Part shown: piece by piece, positions 1 through 8,084 of the stretch
How positions within the stretch are numbered: position 1 is the stretch's first letter
Layout of the letters: each line of letters begins with the position of its first letter
Source of the DNA: Gymnodinialimonas ceratoperidinii
GTDB lineage: Bacteria > Pseudomonadota > Alphaproteobacteria > Rhodobacterales > Rhodobacteraceae
DNA length: 64,000 nucleotides
Assembly (NCBI RefSeq): GCF_019297855.1
Contig: NZ_CP079194.1
Span: 2,529,501 to 2,593,500 of the forward strand
Direction: 5' to 3'
Translations under genes and position numbers: made by a program
Notes under the pieces: model-generated
The model's input: the letters and a program-made list of their open reading frames with translations, nothing else
What the model was told of the DNA's origin: nothing
The model's database searches: none

Positions 1-786
1 CTGGTGGCTACCCCCCATGTGGGCGGCCCCGGACAGAACGCCCACCCCGGCATTGATCGCACCACCCTCGGCCTCGCCGAAGTGCGCAGCCACATCTGGC
101 GTGACGTGGTCTTCATCAACCTCTCCGGCGCGGCCGCATCCTTCGAGGAGGTCCACGAGGACCTGTTGCAGCGATGGGCGGAGTTCGACCAACCGATGTT
201 TCATGGCGGGCCGGACAGCAGCTTCACGCTCGATCTCGCGACGAACTGGAAGCTCGCCGTCGAGAACTACTGCGAGAGCTATCACCTGCCCTGGGTGCAT
301 CCCGCGCTCAACACCTACTCGCGGCTCGAGGATCACTATCACATTGAGGCGGCCGGTCACTTCTCCGGTCAGGGCACCTACGTCTATCGACAACTCAAGG
401 GCGAGGACGGCGCCGTCTTCCCCGACTTCCGGAACCTCGGCCCCCACTGGGACGCCGGGGCGGAATATATCTCGGTCTTCCCGAACGTGCTGATGGGAGT
501 TCACCGCGATCACGCCTATGCCATCGTGCTCGAACCCGTCGCCCATAACCGCACCCGCGAGCACGTCCATATCTACTATGCCACCCCGGATACCGATGCG
601 GCCCTGCGTGCCCGAAACGCGCGGCAATGGAAGGATGTGTTCGAGGAAGACATCTTCGTCGTCGAGGGCATGCAACGGGGCCGCGCGGCGGAGGGCTTTG
701 ACGGCGGGCGTTTCTCCCCGGCGATGGACGGGCCCACGCATCTCTTCCATGCCTGGGTCGCCGAAAAGATCGAAACGGCGCGCTGA
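1..786 (+). CDS. Rieske-type aromatic ring-hydroxylating dioxygenase alpha subunit, 5' end missing
   Basis: The reading frame is open from base 1, so the gene starts upstream and its N-terminal Rieske [2Fe-2S] domain is mostly outside the window. What remains is the catalytic domain. The motif ENYCESYH (bases 262-285), followed by WVH with a His at 298-300, is the helix that carries the mononuclear iron ligands of this family. The third ligand is probably the Asp of EEDIFVVEGMQ (codon 649-651). Such proteins hydroxylate or demethylate small aromatic or quaternary amine substrates with a separate reductase; the substrate cannot be read from the sequence. The next ORF starts 2 nt after the stop, suggesting co-transcription. 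Confidence 0.85.
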   Translation: MVATPHVGGPGQNAHPGIDRTTLGLAEVRSHIWRDVVFINLSGAAASFEEVHEDLLQRWAEFDQPMFHGGPDSSFTLDLATNWKLAVENYCESYHLPWVHPALNTYSRLEDHYHIEAAGHFSGQGTYVYRQLKGEDGAVFPDFRNLGPHWDAGAEYISVFPNVLMGVHRDHAYAIVLEPVAHNRTREHVHIYYATPDTDAALRARNARQWKDVFEEDIFVVEGMQRGRAAEGFDGGRFSPAMDGPTHLFHAWVAEKIETAR

Positions 787-788
787 GC

Positions 789-1022
789 TTGGCCTCGGAT
801 CGGTTCGACACCGCCCTCCGACGGGCCCGGGAAACCGGCGACTGGTCCGAGGTCATCGCGCTCTACGTCGCCGCGGCAGACGCGGAAACCGAGGCTCAGG
901 GCGCCGCCTTCTACCTCACCCACGCCTATGTCCACGCGCTGGAAGCAGGCGACCCGAGGGCTGCCTCCCTGAAAACCCGCCTGATCGCCCTCGGCGCGGA
1001 AGTCGACACCCCCGAGACGTAA
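789..1022 (+). CDS. small hypothetical protein (77 aa)
   Basis: This short helical, Ala/Glu-rich protein has a TTG start 2 nt after the oxygenase stop, so it is probably translated together with that gene. There is no signal peptide or membrane segment, and no motif was recognised. The pattern of two antiparallel helices (residues 3-35 and 40-67) resembles a single TPR-like hairpin, which is inference. Codon use is like that of its neighbours. It could assist the oxygenase or be an unrelated passenger. Confidence 0.6.
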   Translation: MASDRFDTALRRARETGDWSEVIALYVAAADAETEAQGAAFYLTHAYVHALEAGDPRAASLKTRLIALGAEVDTPET

Positions 1023-1074
1023 GTCACCCAAGATCCCGCATCACACCTCTCAGTCACCTGTAACCCACCGCACC

Positions 1075-1122
1075 CTTCATCTTTTCAGAAATACGGGCGG
1101 GGGTCCGGGGGCTGGCCCCCGG
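1075..1122 (+). repeat. intergenic CTTCATCTTTTCA element with hairpin
   Basis: The sequence begins CTTCATCTTTTCAGAAATAC and continues with a G-run. It ends in a perfect inverted repeat at 1105-1122 (8-bp arms CCGGGGGC/GCCCCCGG, 2-nt spacer). The first 29-30 bases recur at 37344-37372, where a hairpin also follows. Both copies lie between converging genes. The hairpin has no U-tract, so it is not a textbook terminator, but the position suggests a 3'-end role. Confidence 0.7.
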
Positions 1123-1154
1123 CGCTTCTCAGCTGCCATTTCATCCGCAACACT

Positions 1155-1799
1155 TCAGCGACTGGCCCATTCCCGCTGCCGGTTGCGAAACACCCGCAGG
1201 CAAGCCAGCAGGGACCACCCAAGGAACAACGGCCAGAACACGGGCTTGTAGTTGATGGGATGGCACCCGCGTGAGGGCGCCATCGAAAGACCGTCGCGGA
1301 TCACTTCGAGGAAACCGTCGTTCCGCGGTCCGGGCACGATCGTCAGGGTCGCCTCATCGGCCCACAGGATCTCGACGGTGCCACGGCTGCGCATCAACTC
1401 GATGATCCGGCCCACCCCTTCCCCATCCTCGCCACGTTGCTCGAGGGTTTCGACCAGTTGGGCGCAGGTATTGACGGCCGAGAAGGCGCTCGGGCCGGAG
1501 GGCGTCAGCGCCTCGGTATAGGCGGCAAAGGGGCGCGAGGCTATTGGTCCCGTGTGGGGCGTGCAGGCGGCGTCGACGCAGGGCGTGACAACGATGGGCT
1601 CGAAATCGAGGCCCCGCATCCGGTCCGCGATCCAGAAGACGACGAGGGTGGAGAGGCAGCAGAACATCACCGCCTCCAGCAGCCGCAGAACGGCGTCGAG
1701 CCGTCCCGCGGTGCCTTCCGCCTCGGCGAGAGCACGCGGGGCATCCGCGCCGGGCGTGGAGGTGTCGCGCGGCTCGGGCGGCTCAGCTTCGCGTGCCAA
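1155..1799 (-). CDS. hypothetical membrane protein (214 aa)
   Basis: There are two likely membrane segments, near residues 37-58 ([19 protein letters not shown]) and 190-203 ([14 protein letters not shown]). They flank a periplasmic-size domain of about 130 residues with four Cys (in [15 protein letters not shown] and RGCHP) that could form disulfides. No family was recognised. The start overlaps the end of the upstream transglycosylase gene by 17 nt on the same strand, so the two are probably one transcript. That suggests, without proving, an envelope role. Confidence 0.7.
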   Translation of the reverse strand: MAREAEPPEPRDTSTPGADAPRALAEAEGTAGRLDAVLRLLEAVMFCCLSTLVVFWIADRMRGLDFEPIVVTPCVDAACTPHTGPIASRPFAAYTEALTPSGPSAFSAVNTCAQLVETLEQRGEDGEGVGRIIELMRSRGTVEILWADEATLTIVPGPRNDGFLEVIRDGLSMAPSRGCHPINYKPVFWPLFLGWSLLACLRVFRNRQREWASR

Positions 1800-2409
1800 G
1801 GATCACGCGAACGTAGTGTTGGGTCTCGTCATAGGGCGGTACGCCGTCGTGGCGCTCGACCGCCTCTGGACCCGCATTATAAGCCGCAAGCGCCAATCGC
1901 CACGTGCCGAAGCGGCGGAATTGCTGCGACAGGTAGCGCGCGCCCCCGTCGAGGTTTGCCACAGGGTCGGCCGGATCGACACCAAGCAGAACCGCCGTGT
2001 CCGGCATCAGCTGTGCCAGACCGACCGCGCCGGCAGAGCTGAGCGCCGCCGTGTTCCAGCCCGATTCCTGCTGCACGAGCCGCAGGAACAGATCCTCCGG
2101 CACCCCGTGGCGCCGGGCCGCGGAGCGGGCGACCTCCAGGAACGGGCCATTATAGCCGCCCTCGAATTCCGGCAGTGCGCGGGTCTCGACCGAGCCCGGA
2201 CGCAGGCGCGAGGAGAACTCGTATTGCGTGGCCGCGCGCCCATCGAGCACACCCATCGCGCGGTCCAGTCGATCGAGCCCGCTTTGAGCGGAGGCGGACG
2301 GCGCAAGCAACGCGCCGAGAGCGCCTGCGGCAAGGATGGCGCCGGTGCCCTGCGCGAGGTCACGCAAGGACACTCGGGCAGACGCAGGGAAAGGTCGCAG
2401 GTGAAACAT
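1783..2409 (-). CDS. lytic transglycosylase, SLT domain
   Basis: The gene encodes a 208-residue exported murein lytic transglycosylase of the soluble-lytic-transglycosylase fold. The N-terminus is a signal peptide ending near SASAQ. The catalytic region shows the family pattern: Glu in LVQQESGWN, then [13 protein letters not shown], then a C-terminal AYNAG. The enzyme would cleave the MurNAc-GlcNAc bond to give 1,6-anhydro ends in the periplasm. I prefer the ATG at 2409, which has GAGG just upstream, over a GTG 15 nt earlier without a Shine-Dalgarno sequence. It is co-directional with, and overlaps, the next membrane protein gene. Confidence 0.88.
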   Translation of the reverse strand: MFHLRPFPASARVSLRDLAQGTGAILAAGALGALLAPSASAQSGLDRLDRAMGVLDGRAATQYEFSSRLRPGSVETRALPEFEGGYNGPFLEVARSAARRHGVPEDLFLRLVQQESGWNTAALSSAGAVGLAQLMPDTAVLLGVDPADPVANLDGGARYLSQQFRRFGTWRLALAAYNAGPEAVERHDGVPPYDETQHYVRVILGTRS

Positions 2410-2588
2410 CAGGCCTCGGTTCACTTGTGGATTTGCGGCAGAATATAGCGCCCCGGACGCGCTATTCCTAGGGGGAGGATAATTCCGAAAGGTTTAAGGC
2501 TTTTCTTAACCTTGATCGGATGGTCTAACCGGACACCAACCAAGCGCCCGGAATCGGGGCGCCTCAGCAGTCCACGAGGGGGAATTCG

Positions 2589-3107
2589 ATGGCCGGGTCC
2601 GTCAACAAAGTCATTCTAATCGGCAACCTGGGGCGCGACCCCGAAGTGCGTAGCTTCCAGAACGGCGGCAAGGTCTGCAACCTGCGGATCGCGACTTCGG
2701 AGACCTGGAAGGACCGCAACACCGGCGAGCGCCGCGAAAAGACCGAGTGGCACTCGGTCGCGATCTTCCAGGAGGGCCTTGTGCGCATCGCGGAGCAATA
2801 CCTGCGCAAGGGCTCGAAAGTCTACATCGAGGGCAAGTTGCAGACCCGCAAGTGGCAGGACCAGAGCGGGCAGGACCGGTATTCCACCGAGGTCGTCCTG
2901 CAGGGCTTCGACGGCGTGTTGACCATGCTCGACGGGCGCGGCGAAGGCGGCGGCAGTGGTGGTGGCGGCGGCTACGGTGGTGGCGGCGGCTATGACGATC
3001 GTGGCGGTTCCGGTGGCGGCTTCGGCGGTGATGACCGTGGTGGATCGGGCGGCGGCGGCGGCTTTGGCGGCGGCGGGTCGGATCTGGATGACGAGATTCC
3101 GTTCTAA
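2589..3107 (+). CDS. ssb: single-stranded DNA-binding protein SSB
   Basis: The protein is 172 aa. The N-terminal OB-fold (about residues 1-112) starts [21 protein letters not shown] and contains [10 protein letters not shown] and [11 protein letters not shown], all standard for bacterial SSB. A glycine-rich spacer (about 115-160) with GGSGGG and GYGGGGGYD runs leads to the acidic tip DLDDEIPF, which recruits RecO, PriA, Pol III chi and other partners. SSB coats single-stranded DNA in replication and repair. The start follows an AG-rich Shine-Dalgarno region. No GAAC-N7-GAAC box was seen just upstream, so SOS control is not evident. Confidence 0.97.
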   Translation: MAGSVNKVILIGNLGRDPEVRSFQNGGKVCNLRIATSETWKDRNTGERREKTEWHSVAIFQEGLVRIAEQYLRKGSKVYIEGKLQTRKWQDQSGQDRYSTEVVLQGFDGVLTMLDGRGEGGGSGGGGGYGGGGGYDDRGGSGGGFGGDDRGGSGGGGGFGGGGSDLDDEIPF

Positions 3108-3187
3108 GAGCCCGTTCAAAGAGACTGCGATGCATCTGCGGCGCCCGGAGTGTCTCATGTTCGGGTGCCGTTTCGAGCCGCAGGATT

Positions 3188-3213
3188 GAGTTGTATTTAC
3201 CAAGATGAAGGAG
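3188..3213 (-). repeat. dispersed 23-bp intergenic repeat, copy 1
   Basis: Read on the minus strand this copy is CTTCATCTTGG followed by a variant middle and TACAACTC. Other copies are at 11771-11796 (minus), 35984-36006 (plus) and 44997-45019 (plus); the last two are identical over 23 bp. It lies in the gap after ssb, next to the GGAG-rich leader of the following aminotransferase gene. Confidence 0.65.
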
Positions 3214-3247
3214 GAGCGTCGCGTGCGCCCTCCGGGGGGAGCGTGCC

Positions 3248-4438
3248 ATGAAACCGGTGAACCCGAATATGGAGGCGACGTTTCCGCCCCCCGTCATGGA
3301 GGCCCGTCGGTGGGTCGAGTGCAAGGACTTCCCCGCTTCGCGGCCCTTGATGAACCTGAGCCAGGCCGCGCCGGTCGATCCGCCCCCCGAGGGGCTGATG
3401 CAGGCCATGGCCGACGCGGTGCTGAGCGATCCTTCGGTGCATCTCTACGGGTCGGTTCTGGGCCATGACGCCCTGCGGGCCGAATTGGCGGCGCAGTGGT
3501 CGGCCTCTTACGGGGGCGTGATCGAGCCCTCGCAGGTTGCCATAACATCGGGATGCAACCAGGCCTTCACCTCGGTCATGTCCACGATCGCGCAGGCCGG
3601 CGACGAGGTGATCGTGCCGCTGCCGTTCTATTTCAACCACCAGATGTGGCTCGACATGCAGGGCGTGCGGGCGGCCTATATAACGACCGGCGATGATCTG
3701 TTGCCGGACCCTGAGCGCGCCGCCTCTCTGATCACGCCGCGCACCAAGGCAATCGTTCTGGTGAGCCCCAACAACCCCGCGGGCGTCGAATATCCCCCTG
3801 CCCTGCTCGCGGCCTTCCGTGACCTGGCGCGTGCCCGCGACCTTGTGCTGATCGTGGACGAGACCTACCGGGATTTCCATTCCTCTGAAGGCGCGCCCCA
3901 TGCGCTGTTCGAAGACCCTGACTGGGACGACACTTTCATCCACCTGTATTCCTTCTCGAAAGCCTACCGTCTGACCGGGCACCGGGTCGGCGCGATCATG
4001 GCCTCGCCCGCGCGGCTGGCGGAGGTGGAGAAATTCCTCGACACCGTGGCCATCTGTCCGCCCCAGATCGGCCAGGTCGGCGCGCTTTGGGGCATGCAGA
4101 ACCTGCGCGACTGGCTTGCGGGGGAACGGCTCGAGATCCTGGCGCGGCGCGATGCGGTGCGTCAGAGCTTCGCGCGCCTGCCGGAGTGGGAGCTTCTGGG
4201 CTCGGGCGCCTATTTCGCCTACGTGCGCCATCCCTTCGATATGCCTTCCGACGAGGTCGCGAAACGGCTGGTGGACGCGGCGCATCTCCTGGTGCTTCCG
4301 GGCACCATGTTCGGCCCCACCCGCGCCCAGGGCGGTGCCGGTCAGGCCGAGGCGACGCTTCGGGTAGCTTTCGCCAACGCCGATCGTGCCGGGCTGGATG
4401 AGCTGGCAAATCGCCTCGCCCCGATCACCTCCCTGTAG
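3248..4438 (+). CDS. PLP-dependent class I/II aminotransferase
   Basis: The protein is 396 aa, a fold-type I aminotransferase. Family marks are the cofactor-cradling TSGCNQAF, SPNNPAGV, the Asp/Tyr pair VDETYRDF, and the Schiff-base Lys238 in YSFSKAYRLTGHR. It would be cytosolic and transfer amino groups between an amino acid and a 2-oxoacid; the specificity (aspartate-like or aromatic) cannot be fixed by eye. A GGGGGGAG stretch a few bases upstream supports the ATG at 3248. There is no clear operon partner: ssb is 140 nt upstream and the next gene about 100 nt downstream. Confidence 0.9.
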   Translation: MKPVNPNMEATFPPPVMEARRWVECKDFPASRPLMNLSQAAPVDPPPEGLMQAMADAVLSDPSVHLYGSVLGHDALRAELAAQWSASYGGVIEPSQVAITSGCNQAFTSVMSTIAQAGDEVIVPLPFYFNHQMWLDMQGVRAAYITTGDDLLPDPERAASLITPRTKAIVLVSPNNPAGVEYPPALLAAFRDLARARDLVLIVDETYRDFHSSEGAPHALFEDPDWDDTFIHLYSFSKAYRLTGHRVGAIMASPARLAEVEKFLDTVAICPPQIGQVGALWGMQNLRDWLAGERLEILARRDAVRQSFARLPEWELLGSGAYFAYVRHPFDMPSDEVAKRLVDAAHLLVLPGTMFGPTRAQGGAGQAEATLRVAFANADRAGLDELANRLAPITSL

Positions 4439-4541
4439 CCAGGCCGCAGAGACTTATCCCGAGGCGTCAGCATTCCCTTGCTCCTCTTGGGCCAAATGCG
4501 TATCCGTTTGCGCAACTAACCACTGAAAGGGCCTGATCAAA

Positions 4542-6395
4542 ATGGCTACCTCCGCTGCGAAAAAAGTCTCGACCCTCTTTGTCTGGATCCTCCTCGGGCT
4601 TCTGTTCGTCGCCCTGGCCGGTTTCGGCATCGGCTCGTTCAGCGGTGGCGCCTCGCAGGTGGGTGCCGTGGGCAATGCGCAGATCACGGCGGAGGATTAC
4701 TTCCGTGCGCTCAACAACGAGATCAACGCGCAGTCCGCGCAGAGCGGCCAGGCGGTGAGCTTCGCGCAGATCCGGGCGCGCGGTATCGACGAGCAGGTTC
4801 TGGCCGGTTTGACCGCCCGTGCCGCCCTCAGCCACGAGGCGGCCGAGATGGGCATCTCGGTGGGCGACGGCGAAGTGGCGCGGCAGATCTCGCAGATCCA
4901 GGCGTTTCAGAACACCTCGGGCCAGTTTGACCGCAACTCCTACGAATTCGTCCTGCAACAGCAAGGCTCTACCCCGCGCGAGTTCGAAGAGGACACGCGC
5001 GAGGACGTGGCCCGCGCCCTGTTGCAGACGGCAGTGATCGGTGGGCTGACTCCGCCGGAAATCTTTGCCGAAATCCTCACCGCCTATCAGTCCGAGACCC
5101 GCGACTTCACCCGCCTCGCGGTGACCGAGCGTGATCTGCCCGAGCCGATTGCCGACCCCACCGACGCGCAGCTTGAAGCCTATTACGACGAATTCCCCGA
5201 GCGGTTCACCCGCCCCGAGGCGCGCCGGATCACCTATGCGTGGCTGATCCCCTCCGCCATTATGGATGACGTCGAGATCAACGAGGACGCGCTGCAAGAG
5301 CTCTACGACGAGCGCATTGATGAATATGTGCAGCCCGAGCGCCGCCTGCTGGAACGTCTCGTGTTCGGCTCTGACGAGGCCGCCGAGGAAGCGCTCGCCG
5401 CCATTGCCGCCGACGAAACGGACTTCGACACGCTGGTGGAAGAGCGTGACCTGACGCTGGCCGACGTCGACATGGGCGAGGTTGCCCCCGATGACCTGAG
5501 TGACGCCGCCGCCGAGATCATCTTCGGCGATGACGAGAACGAGATCCTGGGCCCCGTGCCGACGCCCCTTGGCCCCGCCATCTTCCGGGTCAACGCGGTG
5601 CTCGAAGCCTCCGAAGTGCCGTTCGAGGATGCCCGTGAAGACCTCAGCGCCGAGCTGGCGCAGGAAGGCGCGCGCCGCGCCATCGATGACATGCGGGAAG
5701 AGATCGATGACCTGCTGGCCTCCGGCGCCACGCTCGAGGAATTGGGCGAAGACACCGCGATGGTCCTCGGCACCCTCGACTACACGACAGCCTCCGAGGA
5801 AGGCATCGCCGCATATGACAACTTCCGCGACGCGGCAGCCGCGGTGGAGGAGAGCGATTTCCCCGAGCTGCTGGACCTGAGCGACGGCGGCCTCTTCGCG
5901 CTGCGCCTCGACGAGATCGTGCCCCCGGCCCTGCCACCGCTGGAAGAAATCGAGCAAGAGGTCGCAAACGCCTGGCAGGCCACCGCCTTGCGCGAAGCCG
6001 TCGCCGACCGTGCCTCGCAGCTGGTCGCACAGCTGGCGCAAGGGGCGACGCTCGACGATCTCGGTGACACCGCCGAGGAGCGTCTGATCCGCCGCCAGGA
6101 CCTGCTGCCCGACCTGCCCGCCACCACCGTGGCGCAGGTCTTCCAGCTCGACGCGCCCGGCGACGTGGTCATGATCCCCGGCGCCGAAGCCGCCCATATC
6201 GTGCGCCTCGATGCCATCAATTCCGGCATCCGCGACGGGGAAGACACTTCGGTCCTGCTTACGATCATGAACCAGACGATCGCGCAATCCATGGCCACCG
6301 ATATCTTCGAGGCATACGGCCAGGCGCTGCAGGCCGACGCGGGCATCTCCATGAACCAGGGCGTGATCAACTCGGTCCACGCCTCTTTCCCCTGA
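4542..6395 (+). CDS. PpiD/SurA-type peptidylprolyl isomerase, membrane-anchored
   Basis: This 617-aa protein has one N-terminal membrane anchor (about residues 12-33) and a long periplasmic part. A SurA-N-like chaperone domain with coiled segments (about 40-230) is followed by a PPIC/rotamase-like region (about 245-365, with ERLVFGSDEAAEEAL and LGPVPTPLGPAIFRV) and a C-terminal helical domain. The architecture matches PpiD, which assists folding of secreted and outer-membrane proteins. The sequence is strongly acidic. Its stop is 9 nt before trpE, so the two are probably co-transcribed, an arrangement I believe is common in this family of bacteria. Confidence 0.88.
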   Translation: MATSAAKKVSTLFVWILLGLLFVALAGFGIGSFSGGASQVGAVGNAQITAEDYFRALNNEINAQSAQSGQAVSFAQIRARGIDEQVLAGLTARAALSHEAAEMGISVGDGEVARQISQIQAFQNTSGQFDRNSYEFVLQQQGSTPREFEEDTREDVARALLQTAVIGGLTPPEIFAEILTAYQSETRDFTRLAVTERDLPEPIADPTDAQLEAYYDEFPERFTRPEARRITYAWLIPSAIMDDVEINEDALQELYDERIDEYVQPERRLLERLVFGSDEAAEEALAAIAADETDFDTLVEERDLTLADVDMGEVAPDDLSDAAAEIIFGDDENEILGPVPTPLGPAIFRVNAVLEASEVPFEDAREDLSAELAQEGARRAIDDMREEIDDLLASGATLEELGEDTAMVLGTLDYTTASEEGIAAYDNFRDAAAAVEESDFPELLDLSDGGLFALRLDEIVPPALPPLEEIEQEVANAWQATALREAVADRASQLVAQLAQGATLDDLGDTAEERLIRRQDLLPDLPATTVAQVFQLDAPGDVVMIPGAEAAHIVRLDAINSGIRDGEDTSVLLTIMNQTIAQSMATDIFEAYGQALQADAGISMNQGVINSVHASFP

Positions 6396-6404
6396 GGCCC
6401 GCCC

Positions 6405-7913
6405 ATGGCGCAACTCTCCGCCTTCGAGGATTTTCGCGCCGCCTGGGAGCGGGGCGAAAACCAGCTCGTCCACGCGCGTCTTGCCGCCGATCTGGATACG
6501 CCCGTCTCGGTCATGCTCAAGCTGACCGATGCCGGGCGTGATGCCTTCATCCTCGAGTCGGTCACCGGCGGCGAGGTGCGCGGGCGCTACTCGATCATCG
6601 GCATGAAGCCCGATTTGGTCTGGGAATGCCGCGGCGAGGAAGCACGCATCAACCGCACCGCCCGCTATGATCGCGACAGCTTCGAGCCCTGCGCCGAGGC
6701 GCCACTCGACGCGATCCGCGCGCTGCTGGCGGAATCGGCGATCAACATGCCCGAGGATCTGCCCGCCGCCGCGGCGGGTCTCTTCGGATACCTCGGCTAC
6801 GACATGATCCGGCTAGTGGAGCATCTGCCCAACGTGAACCCCGACCCCCTCGGCTTGCCAGACGCGGTGCTGATCCGCCCCTCGGTCATCGCCGTGCTCG
6901 ACGGGGTGAAGGGAGAGGTCACCGTGGTCTCACCCGCCTGGCAATCGAGCGGCCTCTCGGCACGCGCGGCCTATGCGCAGGCCGCCGAACGGGTCTCCGA
7001 CGCCCTGCGCGACCTGGAACGCGCGCCCTCGGTCGCCGCGCGCGAGATGGGCGATGCCCGCCCCCTGGGCGAGCCGATCTCCAACTTCACCCACGCGGAC
7101 TACCTCGCGGCGGTGGAGACCGCGAAGGACTACATCCGCAAGGGCGACATCTTCCAGGTCGTCCCCTCGCAGCGCTGGACGCTGGATTTCCCGACGCCCC
7201 CCTTCGCGCTCTACCGTGCTCTGCGCCGGACCAATCCCTCGCCCTTCATGTTCTACTTCAACTTCGGCGGCTTCCAGGTCGTCGGCGCCTCGCCCGAGAT
7301 CTTGGTCCGCGTCTTCGATGACGAAGTAACAATCCGCCCCATCGCCGGCACCCGCCCCCGCGGCGCCACGCCCGAGGAGGACCGCGCGCTGGAGGCCGAC
7401 CTGATGGCCGACGAGAAGGAACTGGCCGAGCACCTGATGTTGCTCGATCTGGGCCGCAACGACACCGGCAAGGTCTCGAAAATCGGCACCGTGCGCCCGA
7501 CCGAGGAATTCATCGTCGAGCGCTATTCCCACGTCATGCATATCGTCTCCAACGTCGTGGGCGAGCTCTCGGAAGATCACGACGCCCTCTCCGCCTTCAT
7601 GGCAGGCATGCCCGCGGGCACCGTCTCCGGCGCTCCCAAAGTCCGCGCGATGGAGATCATCGACGAGCTGGAACCCGAGAAGCGCGGCGTCTACGGCGGC
7701 GGCGTGGGCTATTTCTCGGCCAACGGCGACATGGACATGTGCATCGCGCTCCGCACCGCCGTGGTGAAGGACGAGAAGCTCTACATCCAGGCCGGCGGTG
7801 GCGTCGTCTACGACAGCGACCCGGAGGCCGAGTTCATGGAAACCGTGAACAAGTCCCAAGCCATCCGCAAAGCCGCCGAGGACGCCAGCCTCTTCACCCG
7901 CAACAACGCGTAG
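6405..7913 (+). CDS. trpE: anthranilate synthase component I
   Basis: The 502-aa TrpE converts chorismate to anthranilate with ammonia supplied by TrpG, the first step of tryptophan synthesis. The N-terminal domain contains the ILES element that forms part of the tryptophan feedback site (LLES-type, near residue 47). The C-terminal chorismate-binding domain shows PIAGTRPRG, LLDLGRNDTGKVS, MPAGTVSGAPKVRAME and the final GGGVVYDSDPEAE. It is separated from trpGDC by about 2.1 kb holding an oppositely oriented gene, so synthesis must be coordinated across two transcripts. No leader peptide rich in Trp codons was found before it. Confidence 0.96.
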   Translation: MAQLSAFEDFRAAWERGENQLVHARLAADLDTPVSVMLKLTDAGRDAFILESVTGGEVRGRYSIIGMKPDLVWECRGEEARINRTARYDRDSFEPCAEAPLDAIRALLAESAINMPEDLPAAAAGLFGYLGYDMIRLVEHLPNVNPDPLGLPDAVLIRPSVIAVLDGVKGEVTVVSPAWQSSGLSARAAYAQAAERVSDALRDLERAPSVAAREMGDARPLGEPISNFTHADYLAAVETAKDYIRKGDIFQVVPSQRWTLDFPTPPFALYRALRRTNPSPFMFYFNFGGFQVVGASPEILVRVFDDEVTIRPIAGTRPRGATPEEDRALEADLMADEKELAEHLMLLDLGRNDTGKVSKIGTVRPTEEFIVERYSHVMHIVSNVVGELSEDHDALSAFMAGMPAGTVSGAPKVRAMEIIDELEPEKRGVYGGGVGYFSANGDMDMCIALRTAVVKDEKLYIQAGGGVVYDSDPEAEFMETVNKSQAIRKAAEDASLFTRNNA

Positions 7914-7984
7914 CCCCGGCCCGACGCAGCCCGCCCCCATCTTCCCCGTTCCCAAAATATCCCCCCGCGGGAGCGTGGGGGAGG

Positions 7985-8005
7985 CCGAGGCCGACCAGGC
8001 CTCGG
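7985..8005. terminator. hairpin between converging trpE and deacetylase-like gene
   Basis: There is an inverted repeat CCGAGGCC-GACCA-GGCCTCGG, 8-bp arms and 5-nt loop, in the 171-bp gap between two converging genes. There is no U-tract on either side. Just before it (7937-7975) a CATCTT...AAAATATCCCCCCG stretch loosely resembles the CTTCATCTTTTCA element family. It may act as a bidirectional 3' end; the terminator function is inference. Confidence 0.45.
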
Positions 8006-8084
8006 ACGGGGGCAAAGCCCCTGAAACAAGAGGCGCGCCGAAGGCTCCGCAAAATTACCGTCCGACCAAAGCCAGACGTCGAGA

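Noticed and set aside
4467..6473. 668-codon minus-strand open frame
   Set aside because: Antisense of the PpiD-like gene and the trpE start; no motif.
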